From the NCBI GenBank assembly GCA_963513935.1, contig OY740776.1, forward strand, positions 11,438,724 through 11,502,723: a stretch of DNA of 64,000 bases. The letters are read 5' to 3'. Under the pieces are notes generated by a model. That model was not told the DNA's origin, searched no databases, and was given only the letters and a program-made list of their open reading frames with translations. Both the position numbers and the translations under genes were made by a program. Source of the DNA: Aphrophora alni. Taxonomy: Eukaryota > Arthropoda > Insecta > Hemiptera > Aphrophoridae. Position 1 is the stretch's first letter, and every line of letters starts with the position of its first letter. Positions 1 to 12,418 of the stretch are shown in pieces.

Positions 1-974
1 TGCTTATGTGCAGACAACGAAAACAGATGGACGTGATTTCGAAAACAGCTTTTCGGTTTCCTGAAGTTGAAAAACAGAGGTAGAATTATTGTTTTGCGGT
101 TATCAAACACACCCTATACTTCCCTTACCGAGCAAGTAAAAATATATAAACGCACGATATAATATCGGTAGAAATTGTTTTTCTACAAACGACAATACTG
201 CATATTGCATCAGTTAATATTATTATTGCTGACTGCAGCAAGGATACATTCCGTCCCGGTGTTGTGCAGCCTTTAATGTGAGTGTATTAGACTGCATGAC
301 GCTCTCTGGTGTAACATTTGTATGTGGGACATCCTGCACGTGCAGCCATAACTCCAGTCCCTCTTGTCTTACGTGGGGGGATCAAATTATACCTTTATAT
401 TCTGAGAGTATAAACTAGAGACTAAACTTTGTGAAATATTTGTCCTTTACTGTGTGAAATGATAGTGTGGGTTTTCAGTATGTGAATCATGACTGTTTGT
501 GCGACTATATAAAATAGATTGTACTTTCTTAGATATACAAAGTTAACATTTACTTGTTGGGATAAAAGAAAATCGATTTTAAAGTTATTTTTCGTTTTGA
601 CACCCTTTAATTCCAAAAAGTGGTTTTTAAAAATAATGCGTGTGCTGCACTCTACAGCCCAAATGCGTAAACTTATTTTATTGAATTTAGTATCTGGACA
701 TATTTTGACTATACCGGGTGTACAAAACGTTCTGCACCGGTTTAATATATTTGGTTTAAATGACACTGGAAAGCTGAAAACCTGAACTTACACTATGAAT
801 CTAAAGAACTATTGTTGCACACCATGACTGACAGTGGAGGACCAGGGGGGGGGGGACGTCCCTTCAGGAGTACAAAGAAAATCTTAAATGAAAGCATAGA
901 CTGAGTTGTACATCATTTTAAAGGGCTTAACTAGCAGAGTTTATTGCCGCAAACCGCACTTCAAAAGGTTGGTA
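1..974. other. AT-rich DNA, no gene recognised
   Basis: The only open frames here are two short overlapping antiparallel ones (422-785) with no recognisable domain. An 11-base G run lies at 845-855. The phrase TTCTACAGCCCAAATG near 650 recurs near 30,028, so part of this stretch is dispersed repeat. Confidence 0.5.
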
Positions 975-1575
975 AAATCAAAAACCCTTATATTTTCAAA
1001 CGCTTGTCCGTCTGACTGTTTTATAAGTCACAACCAGTCTACACAGATAAATCGTATATATTTCAAATTTGCATAAATATACTTAGAATTGTCCCACTAA
1101 AAACACGTTAAAAGAAATTTGACCTTGGGGTAGTTAACGGGCACAAAATATTGAATTGATTTTTTTTTAAAAATATTTCGTGTGGGGTATCAAATAAAAC
1201 TAGAAGTTATTCTGATTACGAATATGTATGTTTATTTGAAATTAATATGTTGGTGGTAGGCCACATTTTTTTGTGTCAGATATCATGTCCTCCCCTCTAA
1301 CGTAAATACAGCTTAACCTACAAATCTGAAAAAAAAAATTATATTTGAAATTAAATTGCAGTGCGAAATCATATATTATAGTTTTTTGTATAACGAATAC
1401 AACTTAATTTAACCACACAATGAGAAATGCGTAGTGTATAAGTTTTAAAAGCAGTTTTTATGAGATGTGACTAAAACAATTCAATAGAGATTAAAAGATG
1501 GAACATTTTCAATGATTTCTCTTTATTAGGGCCCTTATAATTTCATTCGCGTGTCGGTCCGTCTGTATAATTTAA
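975..1575 (+). repeat. Dispersed repeat family R1, copy 1
   Basis: About 600 bp shares an ordered series of phrases with 28,430-28,790 and 29,040-29,600, all in the same orientation. These include CAACCAGTCTACACAGATAA, a GGGGTAGTTAA phrase, AATAAAACTAGAAGTT, ACCACACAATGAGAAATG and TTTCTCTTTATTAGG. No long open frame runs through it. It is probably an untranslated or non-autonomous part of an interspersed element whose class I cannot name. Confidence 0.65.
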
Positions 1576-2016
1576 GCTGGCGCTTAAAAAATTTGACTTT
1601 ATAAAATTAACTGTACCTATACAGGCCTAAATACTTGTGCTTTTTGATAACTAAAAGTTTGAAAGTTTTATGAATAAAACAGAAAATACTATTTTTATGT
1701 ATAACGTTTTTGATTAAATTTGACTCAAGTGTAACCTTTAAGGACCTGAAAGTTGGCGTTGGTTTTCTAAAATTCTCAATAAAAGAAATAATTTTTTAAA
1801 ATTGGCTCTACCGATTTCGTTAAATTTTTTCTGAAAGATGAAGATTAATGTCTGAAACCAGCGTGAAAAGTTGCTTCATTGTACTCTCCTTTGTAGTAAT
1901 TTAGGTTATTTGGTGCAGCATACTGTAGCGATACAATAACATGAAAATCTCCCAATTAAACATATTCATTATCACCAACCAGAAACATAACCAATTTCAT
2001 CACAACCAACGTTCTT

Positions 2017-2185
2017 AGCCTAACCTATCTTTGTGTTTAATTATTTTAGCTGATGGACCTTATCAGCTGTTATAAATTAAATGCTTCACACTGATATAGA
2101 CTAAGCCTAACCTATCTTTGTGTTTAATTATTTTAGCTGATGGACCTATTCATCTGTTATAAATGAAATGCTTCACACTTGTCTA
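2017..2185. repeat. 87-bp tandem duplication
   Basis: Two adjacent copies begin AGCCTAACCTATCTTTG at 2,017 and 2,104 and run through GTTATAAAT to a shared GCTTCACAC phrase. They differ by only a few substitutions, so the duplication is fairly recent. Confidence 0.8.
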
Positions 2186-4164
2186 GACTAGTATTAAAAC
2201 ATTCTGACTATACCAAGTAATATAACTAAATGAAATAAGCAAAGGGATATTGAGTAGTGAAGAGAGAATATATCTTCTTGAATATCAATGACTAGAATAT
2301 TAAAAGAAAACTTTGATATTGCTTTCAGATCAGATTGTATGAATACAAATATACGTTGAAAGACAGTATTATTAGGCAGGAAGCTGCTTTATCTGTGACG
2401 TCATAGTCTATGTTCGTTTATTGACAATTTTAAGAAATCAGACGGAAATGTAATAAACGAATTTCTGTTTCGGTGTGGTTTACAATTTCTACAGATATAG
2501 AACGTGAGTCTCTCTCTGTCTGTCTGTCGTTTGTGAGGTTATAACACAAGAACCGATATTTTGATTTGTATAAAAAAAAACAAAAAAACCAATTTTTTGA
2601 AAAAAGTTAAGTGTCTGACATCACGGAAAGGTGTGTGCCGACAACAACGATAGCAGAGAAAAGGAAAAGAGCAACAAAATGATGTCTCCAAATTACGTCA
2701 CAAATATGCGTCCAAAAATGACGGATGGGGAGGGGCAATGGGCGGGGTTAAGGGCGGGGCTTAGGTCACGTGGTTACCCCCACCACTCTTGTTCTAAAGT
2801 ATCCCCGTCTCTACTACTGATTCATTTCCTATGTAGGTACGTGTAGTGACGTGCTACGCAACGGTATAATTTCCTTTGTAAATAACATTTACTGTAAATA
2901 TTCCCAGTAGTCTAACTTAGTAAAACATTCAGTGAAGAGGGGATGAATGCCAGTTGAGGGTAGCGACTGAAGGGGTTATAGATGGAGGAAGGTGTCTGGT
3001 ATTATATATTGAGATTACCACTATACAGCCGACATTTAGCTTGGACTGATATCATTATCTAACTGCTGCTTCTTTTTGGTTAGTCTCTTATCTTCATTAA
3101 ACATAACCTTTCCTTCGTTGCCTGAGGGTTCATTTCCTTGGGTCGAGCGTTACAACCATGTTGCGTGGTCTGTCGGCTGATCCTGACTGCACAGCACCCC
3201 GTTCGTTGTTTGAGGGCTGATGCTCCGTGGTCTGCGGGTTGATCCCGACAAGACGAAGTCCTCATTTAATTATTTCCACCGCTTTTCCAAAACTGTATTT
3301 TGCTACGCTCACGCATTCCCTAAAGGCCCATGCTCCATAATTGTAACAACTGGATGCGTTGCACATAAATCATTTTGTGCTGTTACACTGTAACTGCAAT
3401 ATTGTAACAATACTAAACAAGAAGCCAACCTAATTTACATTTACACATCTGTTGATACAATTCTATTCGTCTATCGTGGTATCGTGCTGTGGTAGCTTAT
3501 TTACCCTATTTGATTCAATATTCATCAATCCAGAGAGACACAGAGAGCAGCATCTATTCTTGCTTTACAAGATGTACGACACATGTTTGTGTCTTATATG
3601 GCTTAAGTACATTGTGCCTTCTTGCACAGACGTCATGTAGAGGAAATATTGTGAATGAAGAAGACGAAAAGAATGAATAAATATCTGTCATGGCGTCCGT
3701 CCATTATCCTTGTCTTCTGTACGTTAGCACGATATCAGCGACAAAATTACGATATGTGACAGTAGCGTGCTCATGTATTGTAATTGAGAAAAAGCGAATC
3801 AAAAATGTCTCATGGCAGTGAACTTAATTTATCCCGTGTGTTATTTAAATTATAACACACAAAATTAGATAAAAATTTACAAATTTCAATTCCACATTCA
3901 ATAATACCAACCTCATTGCGAGAAATAGCGAAGTTATTGTGAAAAATGTAATTTCGAATCTTGATCTCCCAAGAAAATGTGATATTCGTATGGGGCAATA
4001 CCTAGTTATTAGATGCACTGAGTATCCGACACGAGCGTAGCGAATTGAAGGTACTTTACAGATGTACAGCTTCGCGGCCCATTACAGCCGATGACGTCAA
4101 GAAAGTAATGATATACACAATTACAATCTGTGTAAAAACTGTTTTAAACTACTACTACCCTACT
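2186..4164. other. No gene recognised
   Basis: The sequence is moderately AT-rich. A somewhat GC-richer patch lies at about 2,700-2,800 and another at 3,120-3,260. Short open frames occur, but none shows a domain, splice context or repeated structure that I can support. Confidence 0.45.
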
Positions 4165-4545
4165 GAGCAAGATCCCGTTATATTGATTGATTTTATTTGG
4201 AGTTTTAAAGGGCCTTTTAGAAACCAGCTTTGGCACCGCGACCGATGACCTATGATGCAACTAAAGCCTCCTCATTCCAGCTTAGCAGATTTGTTCCCCT
4301 TACGAGTTTAAGTAATCCACTAACTAGCTCTTCCAACGATAGTTCCCCAGGAATTTAGAATCCAAACACCTTTCGCCTCTTATTGATCAGGGCACCACAA
4401 CTTAAAATTATGTGGTCTGCAGTCTCCTCACCCTTCCCACACAGTCTACACACAGTTTCGCCATGATATGCTCCTATCCTGTGCAAGTGCACTCTCAGAC
4501 CACAGTGTCCCGTAATAAGTCCCGTAATTTTGTCTGAGTTGTCCC
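4165..4545 (-). pseudogene. Non-LTR retrotransposon 3' end (C-terminal CCHC-like segment), broken
   Basis: Read on the minus strand, the frame gives a TGLITGHC motif, then LRVHLHRIGAYHGE, then a cysteine-histidine cluster CRLCGKGEETADHIILSC (C-x2-C-x12-H-x4-C). This order is characteristic of the C-terminal end of RNase-H-bearing non-LTR retrotransposons such as the Jockey, I and LOA types. The frame has a TAA at 4,355-4,357 inside the domain and reaches a terminal TAG at 4,250-4,252. A short AT-rich tail follows towards 4,165. The reverse transcriptase is absent, as expected for a 5'-truncated insertion. The element type is clear; the clade is not. Confidence 0.7.
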
Positions 4546-5445
4546 CTACCTGGGGCCATTATTATCCTTTCAGGACTGCCTGAAGGGATGTTTTTAAGTA
4601 ATGATTAGCTATGGTTCTGCCCCGTAAGGGGTCCTCACCTTTGCTGGTGTTTTTAATGAATCCACCTATTTATGGCCATCTTGGATATCATTTTCGTAAT
4701 TTATCGCTGACCTGATATTGGCTTTTTCTGTGGGGCCCTTTAGGATTTTTGATATCAGAATAGGAATTATCGAATCAAAAAACTTGATTATATATATGCC
4801 AAAAAATGACATCAATTTATAAAGATTGTTTGTTCACGTTATATTCAATCGTTCGACGTTCCAATGGTTTATAAGTAATTAATAAAGAAATTATTGAGTT
4901 GTCCTTCAACTTTGATCTAGACATTCCAGCTAACAAAGTGAGCTGTCAAATAAGTAAATCCGCGTAGAGTCACTCTGGATCAGAATAGACAGCCTATATT
5001 GCCCTGACTATTTCAAAAGATTGATTAGGTTACGTTACCCTGCGATTCCCCACAAAACAAGGAGGTCTTGTAGTCGAAGCAATGAATCAACGTAGAAATC
5101 GATTGTCTCGCCTTCCGAGTCGATCCTCCGTAATAGCTTCTGTCTGGCTTCGTACATAAAATAACTCTTTTGACCGCCATTTTGTTTTTGATCAGAATTT
5201 AATTTTCTTTGTCATTTTTCATGTCGCACAGTGTTTAAAATGAAGTATCACAAAGCTATACGTGCTATTTGAGAATTTTTTAGTAACCCCCATCCCTTAT
5301 TGTTAACATAAACCATTTTATTTTAAGATTGTTCCTCCCATCTCTAAAGAGATTGCAGAATTCAAATAGTAAACAATAAGAGATAGTGATAATTTATTTT
5401 TAGTCATACTGTATAAATAAATATAATTGAGCCGATCGGATTAAT

Positions 5446-6530
5446 AAAAAACTGCTAAAACATTGCACAAACTTTCTCACGCACCCATCCACAAATCTAA
5501 TTAACAGTCAACCAAAACCAATCATCATCTAAAACATCAGTTCAGTAGATTAATAATAATAATAATTTATTTTAATTCTCATGTGCACTACAACAAATAC
5601 AAAATTCACAAAAAAACATACCACAACAAATAAAAATATAATACAATACTCTAAATAGCTTATTTAAAAGAAAATAAAATTTTAAAAAAAGACACAAACA
5701 AAATTGCACAAGAGAAATGTAGGAGATCCTAAGGAAAAGCCTATATTGTACCCTCCATCATAATCAATCAGAAAGTGAAAATGAGTCACGGACGCCCTCT
5801 TAGAAAATATATTTATGTAAATTGTTGATGTATATTTAACTTGCTTGTGTCATGTATATCTCCTCAAGGTAAATCGACCTCTTAGTGATGGTAGATAAGG
5901 TTCATTTTTGTATTTTGTCAGTTATTCCTCATTTTCTGCACGGATTTGGGTTTCGTTATATTTTCAATAAAATTCGAACGAAATCGGTAGAGCCGTTTAT
6001 GAGAAATTACGTCTTTTATGCCCACGAGCGGTTTTTTATTTACTGATAACACAAGAGTCAGATTTTTCGGAAGGATTGTGACCAATAAGTCATCAACGTA
6101 AATCTTATTTCATTAAAATCATAGTCTAATAATGGCGGTCAGGTTAATTTGTATTTTTGCCAAATAATCCTGAATCTTAATATTTGGGCTTTATTAGTCT
6201 TCACATTTCAATAAAAATTCAACGTAATCGGTGTAACAGATTTTGAGAAATTACGCCTTTAAAAAATATTTTAGTGATACGTCACCAACTATATTTGGAT
6301 AAATGGTGACGTTTTTGTTTGAATCCTTAGAGGATATATTTGATAAAATCGTAATTATGTTTCTTTATGGTACCTACCCTGTAATTGTGAAATATAAAAA
6401 AGAAGTCCCTAGATAAAAATGATCATGATATGCCCACATTCCAAATTTCATTAAAATCGGTCGACACGTTTGGGCTGTAGAGTACTGCAAAGACGATCGT
6501 ATTTGTTTCCAAAAAACTCCTAATAACCTA
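5446..6530. repeat. Diverged dispersed repeat family R2
   Basis: Phrases such as AACATTGCACAAACTTTCTC (5,460), GTAAATCTTATTTCATTAAAA (split by small changes) and GAGAAATTACG recur near 26,715-27,010 and, more weakly, near 34,240-34,400. The copies are in the same order but heavily diverged. No protein domain was seen. It is an old interspersed repeat of unknown class. Confidence 0.5.
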
Positions 6531-6594
6531 ACCTAATCTGACTTAACATAACCTAACCTAACTTAAGCTATTCTAACCTAACCTAACCCAACCT
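6525..6594. repeat. Interstitial CCTAA (insect telomere-type) repeat, degenerate
   Basis: The tract is built largely of AACCT/CCTAA units with interruptions such as CTTAA and CCCAA. TTAGG/CCTAA is the usual insect telomere motif. Flanking non-telomeric sequence on both sides shows that this is not a chromosome end. Confidence 0.7.
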
Positions 6595-6605
6595 ATTATA
6601 TACTC

Positions 6606-6793
6606 TGTTCATTTGACGAAGGCGGTTGGAGAAAGGCACTACCTGCCCCGCACCCTCGCACACGCACGCACACTCACGGGCAAGAGGCAGTGATATCCTC
6701 TGGTCACACCCATGGTCATAATCCCCTGCGCTTGTGTGTGTGAGAGTGGGGGAGGGGGCTGTCCCAAGTCCGACCGCCTTCGTCAAATGAACA
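6606..6793. mobile_element. 188-bp element with 20-bp perfect inverted termini (MITE-like)
   Basis: The left end TGTTCATTTGACGAAGGCGG is matched exactly by its reverse complement ending at 6,793. The interior is clearly GC-richer than the surroundings and contains CACACGCACGCACAC-type runs and a GGGGGAGGGGG stretch. There is no transposase, so it would be non-autonomous. A convincing target-site duplication is not visible. The alternative is a simple hairpin-forming repeat. Confidence 0.65.
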
Positions 6794-7100
6794 AACTATA
6801 GACTACACAACTCTCTCTATATGTGAGAAAGTTAAAACTGCAACAACGTAACCTCCAATTTTAATGAATACATATGTTTAAAATCACGATTTTCACGATT
6901 TTTTATTTCACGAAATTCAATCCTGTCTACAAAGCAGAATTAATCTTAATACGACGTTATCACGCAACTTCAAAGTTACAGTAGTTACTAAAAAAACTCG
7001 ACGTGCAATTGATAAGCTGACGTGAAAGAATGTGAATAGTTTTTGGGCGTTTTGCATGTCTCCTTTCTTTAGTAAAGGTCAACCTTATTTACGTGCGGTA

Positions 7101-7863
7101 TACAAGGCTGCACAGAGCATGAAAAAGCTGTGTTTCACAAGGCTGCATACCACACAAAGCTGCTCACACGAGACTGCACACCACTCAAAGCTGCGTTTCA
7201 CAAGGCTGCATACCACAGAAAGCAGCTCACACAAGACTGCACACCGCTCAAAACTGCGTTTCACAAGGCTGCATACCACACAAAGCTGCTCACACGAGAC
7301 TGCACACCGCTCAAAACTGCGTTTCACAAGGCAGCACACCTCACAAAACTGTGTTTCACAAGGCTGCATACCACATAAAGCTGCTCACACGAGACTGCAC
7401 ACCGCTCAAAACTGCGTTTCACAAGGCTGCGCACCTCACAAAACTGTGTTTCACAAGGCTGCATACCACACAAAGCTGCTCACACGAGACGGCACACCGC
7501 TCAAAACTGCGTTTCACAAGGCTGTACACCTCACAAAACTGTGTTTCACAAGGCTGCATACCACACAAAGCTGCTCACACGAGACGGCACACCGCTCAAA
7601 ACTGCGTTTCACAAGGCTGCACACCTCACAAAACTGTGTTTCACAAGGCTGCACACCTCACAAAATTGTGTTTCACAAGGCTGCACACCTCACAAAACTG
7701 TGTTTCACAAGGCTGCATACCACACAAAGCTGCTCACACGAGACTGCACACCGCTCAAAACTGCGTTTCACAAGGCTGCACACCTCACAAAACTGTGTTT
7801 CACAAGGCTGCACACCTCACAAAATTGTGTTTCACAAGGCTGCACACCGCACAAAGCTGGTTT
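7101..7863 (+). repeat. Minisatellite with 31/32-bp basic unit and 63-bp dimers
   Basis: TTTCACAAGGCTGCA recurs at 7,133, 7,196, 7,259, 7,322, 7,354, 7,417 and onwards. The steps are 63 bp, with single 32-bp steps interspersed. The 63-bp unit is two related halves (TCACAAGGCTGCATACC and TCACACGAGACTGCACACC types). Because 63 is a multiple of 3 and 32 is not, overlapping long frames (301 and 189 codons) arise and encode the same peptide repeat in shifted registers. That argues for tandem DNA rather than a gene. Confidence 0.9.
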
Positions 7864-8104
7864 ACACTTTACTATGCTCATACAGGGCCTCAGGATCGTA
7901 TGTTTCAACAGGCAGACTAGGTAAAATTGGGCGTTAATTAAGAAAAGGAAATATTACATTATTATGGAGTGTTATAAAAGACGCAATTTATCATAATCTG
8001 CTCTACCGATTTCGTTGGAATTTTAGTGAATGTGACATTAAGGAGCAAAACTCGTGCGTAAAATCGCAAGTGATAACTTCAGTAATTAGCAAGAACAAAG
8101 TGAA

Positions 8105-8170
8105 TCAGGACCGCCTTGGTTAAGGATCGAAGCTGAGAGTTCTGGGTTCGAATCTCACTTAAGAAAACGT
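8105..8170 (+). repeat. tRNA-like Pol III promoter segment, possible SINE head
   Basis: A box-B-like motif GGTTCGAATCT lies about 35 bp after a loose box-A-like TGGTTAAGGATCG. The flanks do not fold into a complete cloverleaf by eye, so this is more likely a tRNA-derived SINE head or tRNA relic than a working tRNA. The following 150 bp has no recognised repeat partner in this window. Confidence 0.35.
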
Positions 8171-10076
8171 TTATTGTACCCAGTTTGCATCACTCAACCT
8201 GTGGTATTTGGTGGGAGGGCCCTCTTTCAATAATCGGTGGTTGGCTTGAGTTGAAGTTGACGAGATTGGTTTGAAATCAGCTGCACAGAAAACACCAATT
8301 TTGTTATTTTATTTTTGTTAAATAGAACTAACTAGCCTACAGAAGTTGTCAAACGAATCATAAATTGGTGTCCATTTAAATACTAGTCCTTGAATGAAAA
8401 TAACAAACTTCCCGCTGTACAGTTATATTTGGTTGTTAAACCCAAATTTTAAAAATTACCTCAATTAAAAAAAAAAGATCAAATACAATAGAAATTTGTA
8501 TTGCAACTTGTCTGTATTTATATACATTTAAAAAGGCTATAATAATTTTATTAACAAATTGGTAAATCGATATTTAAATGTAGTAAATAAGGAAGTAAAA
8601 CTTCTGAAAACAATCAATTTGTCAATTTCATTTATTTGATATTTGAAAATAAAATATATAAAATATTTTTATTCTAAACATAATTACAAGAAAAATGAGA
8701 CCAACCAACGTAATAGTCCAAATCAACAATATTTTTATTTGCAATATTTGAATTGTACTATTTGTTTATTTAATGCATACCTTATCACAATGTTTATAAA
8801 TTGAAATATATATTTTTGAATTTTTAAAAATGTTTGTTATAGTCTATTTTTAATATTCGTAGGGATTTTTGTGCTGTTTTCAACATTATTCTCTCTGTAT
8901 TACTGTTGCTTAGATGAGCAAATGTTAAATTTACAAAAATTAAATAGTTTAAATGCCAATATTACCGTTTTAATTTATATTTATTCTTACACATCTTATC
9001 ATAATGTAAATAATAAAGTACAAATTATGTTTTACACTATTATTATATTGTGCTCATTTGTTTCATTTAAATCGAAAAGTACATATTTTTCGATAAAGAT
9101 ATACGATAGTGTTGTTTAATCACACTTATTAGTCATCATACTGTCATTCATTTTGTAGCAAACATTTTGCTTTTGGACTCTATTAAAGTAAATTATACAT
9201 TGGTTTGGTATCATTTTTCTTGTAATGTAGTGTAGAATCAAAGTATGTTAGAGATTGTATTTTAAATAACAAATTAAAATAAAAATGAAAGTTTGATTAA
9301 GTGAAGCACAGTAGGAAACTCATGCGGGTGACCTCCGGCCAGTCCTTATACTCTGCGCGCCTGTGTGTGATGGCGCGTGCGTTAGCGTGAGGCGACCCTT
9401 CGTTCAGCCGTATTCCCCGTTTGATAATAGTATACTACGCAGCAAATTTATCCTATGATAATTAATCAAAATTATCTTTTGATCATTTAGTGTGTTCACC
9501 ACCTTACTACTCAATTAGAAAACCGGTAATGAATCACTAAACAGTATTCGATGAATGTAAAACACTTGCATGTAAATACATTACGCAACATGTATTTAAC
9601 GCTTAACATGTCGCCTAAAGCTGATACAGTATGCACTTTACTTCAAAGCAGTTCAATACGTAGTTGACAGTCAGTCATTTGTCAACTGTTATGTTTGGAC
9701 TAAGATCGATTGTTGTTCTCGTCTATAAGGAATCGATCATATGAGTTTAAAGTTCTACACTCGATTGTATTGTTCAAATGTTGTACTATCAACGTCAAAT
9801 TATGAGATCTACTGGTGGTTGCAAGAGTTATAAGAGGTGATATTTAAAGGTGAAGGTAAAGATTTGACAGTGAGACGATGGCAGGAAAGATAGAATGAGG
9901 AGACGAGAGGACGATGGACCAGCAGCGTGGTTCAATTTCTCACTGAGCACAGTTTTTCATACATACTTGAACGGAGATGGTGAAACTTTAATCGAGTCGT
10001 CTTTTGATGACGGGAAATAAACTTTCTGCGTTTTTAGAAGATGTTTTGGAGAGAGGCGAGAGCTGGAGACTAAAAT
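8171..10076. other. No gene recognised; GC-rich island at 9,300-9,420
   Basis: This is very AT-rich DNA with one short open frame (8,871-9,119) of low-complexity composition. The patch at about 9,300-9,420 is sharply GC-richer, with GCGCGCC, GGCGCGTGCG and GGCGACCC phrases. It could be a first exon, a promoter or a repeat, and I cannot decide which. Confidence 0.4.
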
Positions 10077-10325
10077 CATAGAAGAAGGAATTAGAATAAG
10101 AAAGTTACAGGTATAGGCTCTAGCGTGATACAAAATATCCTTAGTTTGGTTACTGGACAACAGAAAGCGCTAGTAGCATCGGGACAAAAAAGGCTTGGCT
10201 ACTGTATCACAAGTACCGATGCTACTACTAGCGCTTTCTGTTGTCCAGTAGCCAAACTAAGGATATTTTGTATCATGCTGTTTAACATGGGCTGTGACTT
10301 TCTTATTCTAATTCCTTCTTCTATG
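10077..10325. mobile_element. Foldback (hairpin) element, about 249 bp
   Basis: The left arm (10,077-10,180) and right arm (10,216-10,325) are inverted copies. The outer arms share AGAAGAAGGAATTAGAATAAG-type sequence, the inner arms share about 60 bp including CAGAAAGCGCTAGTA, and an unmatched patch of about 25 bp separates outer from inner. The loop is about 35 bp. The outer terminus CATAGAAGAAGG also occurs at 31,790-31,817 beside the assembly gap, which marks it as a dispersed family end. There is no coding capacity. Confidence 0.85.
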
Positions 10326-11829
10326 CTTAAGTGGGCTTGGTGAATTCTGATACCTTTGTCAACAAGATGCTGGAGGGAAATAACTCCCGGATCCACGTTT
10401 CTAAAATAAGTTAGAAATCGTCCAAACACACAATTGCTAAATAGTTGATGGTCTACATTGTCTTCGTCACGTGTACAATTAAGCCTCTTCTGCTCTCTTG
10501 AATGTATGTAAGGTAAGCCCTGTATGCACCGTAATGTCTCGGACTAAACGTTTCTCTCAGTGTACAATTTACCACTTCCTGCAAGACCCCAAGAGACCAA
10601 CTTTTGAGCATTATATTTCGAGGATCTGCTTGTATTACAGTGTATTATGGGACTGGGTAAGTACGATGATGGCACCAATCAACTTGTTTTTTTCTTTCTG
10701 TAATGTGTTGATGGCCGAGAGGTTTTTAACCGATAAACAATAAGCTAAGTAATAAAAGGAAATACCTAAAGCCACTTGAATACTTGGAAGTAAGGGTGAA
10801 ATGACGTCATCAATTTCTCCGGAGGGTAAATGTTGTAAATTGGTTTTGCACAGCGGCGCCATATTTCCCCTAGATTTAATATGAAACCCTGTGGAGAAAC
10901 CACCCGGTGTAAGTTAGGTTATTTTATATATTGAAACGAACAGCTCTATTTCTTTTGCATTACCAATTAATTGCAGTAGGGTTACGAATGGATGAAATGT
11001 TATTATTATTACATTATTTATTTATTAAAATATTATCTCGAGATACTATACACGTACACATTTACATAAAACAAAAGATCAAGAATAAAGTATAAATATA
11101 ATATAAAATAATACAATACTTTCATAATACAACATAAATTTACCTTGGGGGAATATAATTGTGACATCTAAGGCAAGGCTCTTTTGTGGTTGCGTAATAA
11201 CTGTAGTAAGAAAAGAAAAATAGAGAGAGAGAAAAAAAATTAGATAGGGATTTAAGGGAGCAATTAAATTTATAAACAAAGTAAAATATACTAAGGGCAG
11301 AAAATTGAAATTAATGTACTGTGGCTCAGCTTAGGAGTTCGGTATTAATGCTAAACGAAATTGGTTATTATTTGTATTTTTCAATAAGAACGCGCAATAT
11401 TTTGTTTGATCGGCGTGAGTTCACCAAAGGGGTGGGGTGGGGGGGAGAAGCTGCAGCTTGAGTAGTCAGTTCGTGCCGGGAGCTTCAAAAGGTTGGGCGC
11501 ATTTCCGACATGCTGTAATTTGAATTTGAAAACTAATCACGTCTTTTCAGGGAGGGGGGAACGTAGTAATAAGACTATGTAACAACTTATTATAATAAAA
11601 TAGATCTTAATTTCGGAAACTTGAGTGTGATTTAATTTATCGCCTGAGACCGTGTTTCGTCGCCATCCTGACAAGATTTTGCTAAACGTGGATGCAGTCT
11701 CCAGCCAGCAGAGGACTTCCGTTTTTTTAATTGGGGTTATCAGCTGCCAAAAAGCGGGCGGCGGCAACAGTACAAGAGAAACAATACGAAAAGGGAAAAG
11801 AAAAAAAACTTAAGAAAACCAAAAAACAG
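10326..11829. other. No gene recognised
   Basis: There are several short open frames (for example 10,498-10,743 and 11,537-11,767) without domains. The stretch ends in a purine-rich segment leading into the 159-bp repeats. Nothing else is supportable. Confidence 0.4.
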
Positions 11830-12308
11830 ATATTAACTTTTTCATCATACTGCACCGAATGCAGGTGTTTCCGATAACAGCTGAGTGCAACGAAAGTGAT
11901 AGTTTCTCAATCTCAAATTTAAAGCAAGGGGAAAACGATCAGCTGACTTCATTGCTTTAATTTAGTTTTGTGTTTGCCCACCAGGAGCACTAATGTTTCT
12001 TTTCATCACATTGCACCGAAAGCAGCTGTTTTTGATAACATGAGAGCAAAGAAAGTGATCGTTTCCCAACCTCAAATTTAGACCAAGGGAAAACGATCAG
12101 CTGACTCCATTGCTTTAATTTAGTTTTGTGTTTGCCCACCAGGAGCACTAATGTTTCTTTTCATCACACTGCACCGAAAGCAGCTGTTTTTGATAACATG
12201 AGAGCAAAGAAAGTGATAGTTTCCCAACCTCAAATTTAGAGCAAGGGAAAAACGATCAGCTGACTTTCCATACTCTAACTTAGTTTCGTGTTTGCCCACC
12301 AGGAGCAC
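11830..12308 (+). repeat. 159-bp tandem repeat, three copies
   Basis: GTGTTTGCCCACCAGGAGCA recurs at 11,970, 12,128 and 12,288, giving steps of 158 and 160 bp. Each unit also carries CATCA-CTGCACCGAA, GAAAGTGAT and AACGATCAGCTGA phrases. Copies 2 and 3 are closest. Open frames across it are incidental. Confidence 0.9.
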
Positions 12309-12418
12309 GATTTTTTTCCCAATGGATTTGTGCGTTTGAAATTAGGTGATCTTAAACAATTAACAATAGAATTGTTAATACAAAGTCAAATTTTACTGTT
12401 GTATTTACGTGTTTGAAA

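Noticed and set aside
4045..4248. Plus-strand 67-codon frame next to the retrotransposon end
   Set aside because: It overlaps the 3' tail of the minus-strand non-LTR remnant and shows no domain.
8871..9119. 82-codon AT-rich frame
   Set aside because: The low-complexity Ile/Tyr/Asn/Leu composition is expected from the base composition alone.
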